The position numbers were made by a program, and so were the translations under genes. A stretch of DNA of 64,000 nt. Source: an uncultured Lachnospiraceae bacterium (GTDB lineage Bacteria; Bacillota; Clostridia; Lachnospirales; Lachnospiraceae). The stretch lies in contig CAKRIL010000014.1 of NCBI GenBank assembly GCA_934343915.1, positions 9,246-73,245 on the forward strand. Direction: 5' to 3'. Shown piece after piece: positions 61,127-64,000 of this stretch. The notes under the pieces are model-generated. The model did not search any database. It was not told where the DNA came from and saw only the letters and a list, made by a program, of their open reading frames with translations. Numbering within the stretch: the stretch's first letter is position 1; the number at the start of each line of letters is the position of its first letter.

Positions 61127-62338
61127 ATGAGAATACTTGTATATTGTTGGAAGGCCTACAATCAGGCTGATATTATCACCGCACTCAGACGGCGCGGGCA
61201 TATTGTTGATACGTTCGAGGCGGAACTTGGGAACTTTGAGAAGGATGACAATTTTGAACAGCTTTTTATGAAAATAATATCAGGATGCAGTGGTGAGGGC
61301 GGAAAAGAGACAGCGGAGGCAACAGGGAAGAAAGCTGCTGTTTCTGTGTATGACGCTGTGTTTTCTGTGAATTATTTTCCTATAATTTCGGATTTATGTG
61401 GACAATTCGTGGGACTGAAGTATATATGCTGGACGTGTGACAGCCCGTTGTCAACGATGTACCACCAATCAATTTTTAATGAGTGCAACTATATATTTAT
61501 TTTTGACCGATTCTGCTACATGACCTTCAAGGAGCTTGGCGCGAATGTGTATTATCTGCCGCTTGCTGCTGCGGTTGGGAGAGCGGAGTCGGTGATTGCA
61601 GAAGCAGGTAAGGAATACAAGCACGACGTGAGCTTTATCGGCAGCATGTACCGCAAGAACTCGTATGATGAGATTAAGGATAAGCTCCCGGATTATGTGA
61701 GAGGCTATTTTGATGCGCTTATGAAGCTTCAGATGGAGATATACGGAGAAAATTATATCGACGGTATGCTTACGGCGGATATTATTGAGGAGCTTAACAG
61801 GCATTTTAAAATCGAGAAGAGCGAGCGTTCGTTTTCGGATATTTCACTTATATTTTCGACAACAGTGCTTGGATTTAAGATTGCACAGCTTGAGAGGTAT
61901 AAGCTTCTCGGTGGACTCTCGAAGTACTTTGATGTTAACGTGTTCACGGATGATGTGAATGCTGAATTCATATTGGCACACAACAGAGGTCCGGTAAGAT
62001 ATTGGGATGAATCACCGATTGTGTTTGCACAGAGTAAGATTAATCTCAATTTTACCATAAGGAACATAAGGAGCGGAATACCGCTCAGAGTGTGGGATAT
62101 TTTGGCGGCAGGAGGCTTCTGCATAACCAATTTCCAGCCTGAGCTTGTGATGTATTTCAAGAATGGTGAGGATCTGGTGTGGTTCGAGGATGAGACGGAC
62201 CTTGTGAAAAAAGTGAGATATTATCTGGTACATGAGGATGAGAGAAAAAGAATTGCACTGAACGGTCAGAAAAAGGTCAGGGAGCTTCACAATTATGATG
62301 TGAGATTTGATTGTATTGAAAAAATAACAGGCTGTTGA
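61127..62338 (+). CDS. CgeB-like glycosyltransferase (DUF3880 type), paralogue 5
   Basis: 403 aa: MRILVYCWKAYNQADIITAL, VFSVNYFPIISDLC, YICWTCDSPLSTMYHQ, FAQSKINLNFTIRNIRSGIP, RVWDILAAGGFCITNFQPEL. A short low-complexity insertion (GCSGEGGKETAEATGKKAAV) interrupts the N-terminal half, unlike its paralogues. ATG 61127 with AGGGG 7 bases upstream is preferred; a frame from 61079 would run through a perfect hairpin. Its stop codon lies inside the terminator stem of the convergent gene. Confidence 0.85.
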   Translation: MRILVYCWKAYNQADIITALRRRGHIVDTFEAELGNFEKDDNFEQLFMKIISGCSGEGGKETAEATGKKAAVSVYDAVFSVNYFPIISDLCGQFVGLKYICWTCDSPLSTMYHQSIFNECNYIFIFDRFCYMTFKELGANVYYLPLAAAVGRAESVIAEAGKEYKHDVSFIGSMYRKNSYDEIKDKLPDYVRGYFDALMKLQMEIYGENYIDGMLTADIIEELNRHFKIEKSERSFSDISLIFSTTVLGFKIAQLERYKLLGGLSKYFDVNVFTDDVNAEFILAHNRGPVRYWDESPIVFAQSKINLNFTIRNIRSGIPLRVWDILAAGGFCITNFQPELVMYFKNGEDLVWFEDETDLVKKVRYYLVHEDERKRIALNGQKKVRELHNYDVRFDCIEKITGC

Positions 62339-62361
62339 ACCTGTAATAGGTTCAGCAGCCT
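62318..62361 (-). terminator. Terminator of the FliD-like gene
   Basis: 13-bp stem with one wobble pair (62360-62348 with 62342-62330), loop of five; on the minus strand it is followed by TGTTATTTTTT. The plus-strand side lacks a T run, so it works mainly for the minus-strand gene, while also covering the stop codon of the convergent glycosyltransferase. Confidence 0.82.
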
Positions 62362-62375
62362 GTGCTGTACTTGAC

Positions 62376-63650
62376 TTAAAGCGAACGATCAAACATCATT
62401 CCGGTATAAATCGATGCCGCATATGGTGTTGAGATAAGCTTCTGAGGATTTTTGTATGCGACAATTTTTTTATTAATATATTCCATCGGATTGACTTCGA
62501 TATTGTCAACCCTCTTCTTAAGCGCATTCTTGAAACTGTCTAAGCTCTTAAGGTTATCAAATATTGTACCGCCCTTGGCGGCTTTTTCGATTGAATCGTG
62601 GTCAACGGACAATGTATAGTCATCATTGACGTGGAAACCGTTGGATTCGAGAAGCTCGCGGCTGGACTTGACCGTTGAGGTCATGTTGGAGCGGAGCATT
62701 CGAAGCTCGTGAGTGTCCTTCTTGTTAGAAAGTGCAATGAGATTGTTGTAATTCCCGGCAAGGTTCTCATATTCTTCAATCAGAGGGCTGCCGTCCTTCA
62801 TTGCACTGATGGTTCCGGTTCCGAGCTCATCCGATGTGCCGTGAAGAGTAACCTCATATCGGCCGTCAACCATAAAGGAATTGCTCTCGGATATATTGGA
62901 CTTGCCGTTAATATCGAATACGGCGTTGGACGGGTAGATGCTTATGTTATCAAGACCGAACATCCTGACTGCGCCCGATAGTGTTCCGGATATATTCTCA
63001 AGCATGCGGAACTGGCACGGAGAACCCTTGTGGCTTCCGGTAGCTTTGGAGGTTATCCTGATTGCCTTCTGTGAATACTGGTTCTGAATAACCTCGGCAT
63101 TGAGACCGATCCCTGAGCGTGTTATGGAACGCGCAAGCTTATCAAGCACCGTACCGTTGTTGTCGGTATCGCTCACATTGAATTCTACTTCATATGTGGT
63201 GCCGGAATTCTCTATATTAAAAGAGTAGGTTCCCGGAAAAAGCGCGCGCGCACCCGGGGAGACATATTCTCCGATGTTGATCTGCGGTGATGCGAGCTGC
63301 TTAACATTGAAGGTGAGCTTCTCGTCATCAGGAGCATCGCTTCCGACGTATTCTGCGGTGACAAGTGCTTCATTGTCTGAGACTGCAACAATTCCTACCG
63401 GCATATCGTCATCCGATATATCCGTGATATCGCTTAAGGTATCAGTGAGGGAACGTGCGGCTTCCTTGATGTCTATTGCGAGTTTCTGCGAGCTTTCTGA
63501 CATGTCAACCTTGTACAGAGGAGCTGCCCTGTTGATTTTTACTATTGTATTGTATATATCGCGCAGTTCGCTGCGCTTATGTGTGTCGTGGCGCGATACG
63601 GTCCGATTGCCGTATGTGCTGATATAATAATCATATACGCTGTTAATCAA
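62376..63650 (-). CDS. FliD-like (filament cap-related) protein, unusual N-terminus
   Basis: 424 aa. Central part fits FliD D1/D2-D3: LTFNVKQLASPQINIGEYVS, GTYSFNIENSGTTYEVEFNV, ITRSGIGLNAEVIQNQ; then ENLAGNYNNLIAL and C-terminal SLDSFKNALKKRVDNIEVNP. It lacks the SGLxSGLDTxS N-terminal motif of true FliD; instead it begins INSVYDYYISTYGNRTVSRH. Start at TTG 63650 because a perfect GGAGGTGA lies just upstream, while the in-frame ATG at 63665 precedes that site. Monocistronic, with its own terminator. Perhaps a second cap or filament-surface protein. Confidence 0.72.
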   Translation of the reverse strand: MINSVYDYYISTYGNRTVSRHDTHKRSELRDIYNTIVKINRAAPLYKVDMSESSQKLAIDIKEAARSLTDTLSDITDISDDDMPVGIVAVSDNEALVTAEYVGSDAPDDEKLTFNVKQLASPQINIGEYVSPGARALFPGTYSFNIENSGTTYEVEFNVSDTDNNGTVLDKLARSITRSGIGLNAEVIQNQYSQKAIRITSKATGSHKGSPCQFRMLENISGTLSGAVRMFGLDNISIYPSNAVFDINGKSNISESNSFMVDGRYEVTLHGTSDELGTGTISAMKDGSPLIEEYENLAGNYNNLIALSNKKDTHELRMLRSNMTSTVKSSRELLESNGFHVNDDYTLSVDHDSIEKAAKGGTIFDNLKSLDSFKNALKKRVDNIEVNPMEYINKKIVAYKNPQKLISTPYAASIYTGMMFDRSL

Positions 63651-63745
63651 AAAGGTCACCTCCATGTGGCAAAATGATTATATATGATGCTTTCAAAGAA
63701 AATCCGTTTTCTGTTGAATTATGTACAATACTGATTTATACTGGA

Positions 63746-63774
63746 AATATACCATATAATAGGAAGAAGTACAA
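63746..63774 (-). promoter_or_regulatory. Candidate promoter of the FliD-like gene
   Basis: On the minus strand: TTGTAC (63774-63769), 17 bases, TATATT (63751-63746). Good -10, weak -35. No sigma-28 -10 (CCGATA) is seen in this gap, so this gene does not appear to be in the sigma-28 class. Confidence 0.4.
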
Positions 63775-63837
63775 TAGTCATATAGGGCGAAAAAATGAAA
63801 AAATGCAGTTAAATACGGCTTTTTTTCAAAAAAACAC

Positions 63838-63866
63838 TTGACTAACGGTATGTCCTATGCTATTCT
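63838..63866 (+). promoter_or_regulatory. Sigma-A promoter of rpmG
   Basis: TTGACT (63838-63843), 17 bases, TATTCT (63861-63866), about 90 bases before the rpmG start. A weak stem TAGCT/AGCTA followed by eight T (63870-63900) lies just after it and may act as a short attenuator. Confidence 0.7.
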
Positions 63867-63952
63867 AAGCTAGCTATGGAAGAGCTAAGGCTTTTTTTTT
63901 ATGCCTTAAAAACACTAATTTTTTTAAAAGAAACTAATTGGAGGTGGAAGTT

Positions 63953-64000
63953 GTGCGTGTAAAGATAACATTGGCATGTACAGAGTGCAAGCAGCGTAAT
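63953..64000 (+). CDS. rpmG: 50S ribosomal protein L33 (start only)
   Basis: GTG start with GGAGGTGG upstream; the first 16 residues MRVKITLACTECKQRN are the L33 N-terminus including the first CxxC zinc pair. Cut by the window end. In Firmicutes secE and nusG usually follow. Confidence 0.93.
   Translation, partial: MRVKITLACTECKQRN

Noticed and set aside
13335..62375. Insertion sequences or prophage at the island
   Set aside because: No transposase, integrase or phage structural gene and no obvious flanking direct repeats were seen.
63867..63952. tRNA gene before rpmG
   Set aside because: No cloverleaf, T-loop (GTTCRA) or CCA-type acceptor pairing can be made; only a weak hairpin with T8.

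Overview
The window looks like the chromosome of a motile, Gram-positive anaerobe of the Lachnospiraceae (Roseburia / Eubacterium rectale / Lachnospira type). The evidence is the gene order recD2–comFC–yvyF–flgM–flgN–flgK–flgL–fliW–csrA–flagellin, which extends the Bacillus/Clostridia late-flagellar operon, together with strong AGGAGG ribosome binding sites, moderate to low G+C, and sigma-28 type promoters. Species is not decided.

Layout. (1) 1-2110: 3' part of recD2, then comFC and yvyF, ending at a good terminator. (2) 2165-13392: late flagellar operon: flgM, flgN, two tandem flgK genes, flgL, fliW, csrA, flaG, fliD, fliS, a fliT/flgN-like chaperone and a short 270-aa flagellin. The flagellin has a near-consensus sigma-28 promoter and a leader that carries a textbook CsrA-type hairpin. 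(3) 13433-62338: about 49 kb that appears to be a flagellin glycosylation island. It holds five DUF3880/CgeB-like glycosyltransferases, several GT2, GT4, GT32 and GT11 enzymes, three LicD proteins, choline kinase (LicA), CTP:phosphocholine cytidylyltransferase (LicC), a BCCT choline-type transporter, a TarI/TarJ/epimerase set for a CDP-pentitol, FkbM, TylF and other methyltransferases, a radical SAM protein, a DegT aminotransferase, WbqC, an FkbH-containing megafusion and two CDP-glycerol-transferase-like proteins. There is no Wzx flippase, Wzy polymerase or polyprenyl-phosphate sugar transferase. All enzymes look cytoplasmic apart from the BCCT transporter, which argues for glycosylation of flagellin inside the cell rather than capsule or teichoic acid export. 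(4) 42015-49654: a minus-strand block with a duplicated two-gene unit and a self-contained sigma-28 transcription unit encoding a 121-aa helical protein. (5) 49843-52048: an AAA ATPase plus TOPRIM-like protein, a defence-type pair, coupled to a downstream glycosyltransferase. (6) 62376-63650: an isolated FliD-like gene on the minus strand with a TTG start. (7) 63838-64000: promoter and start of rpmG (L33).

Working model (inference): flagellin is made under sigma-28 and FliW/CsrA control. It is decorated in the cytoplasm with a complex glycan built by the island, probably carrying phosphocholine and a pentitol phosphate (a lic1-like gene set), methyl groups, an amino sugar and possibly a glyceryl-derived acyl group, and is then exported with FliS, FliD and FlgK/L. 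The most striking undescribed feature is a roughly 90-residue Rossmann-like module (Gly-rich nucleotide-binding fold) attached to the N- or C-terminus of ten otherwise unrelated island enzymes. No IS element, tRNA, rRNA or CRISPR array was seen, and no gene-free stretch exceeds 300 bases.
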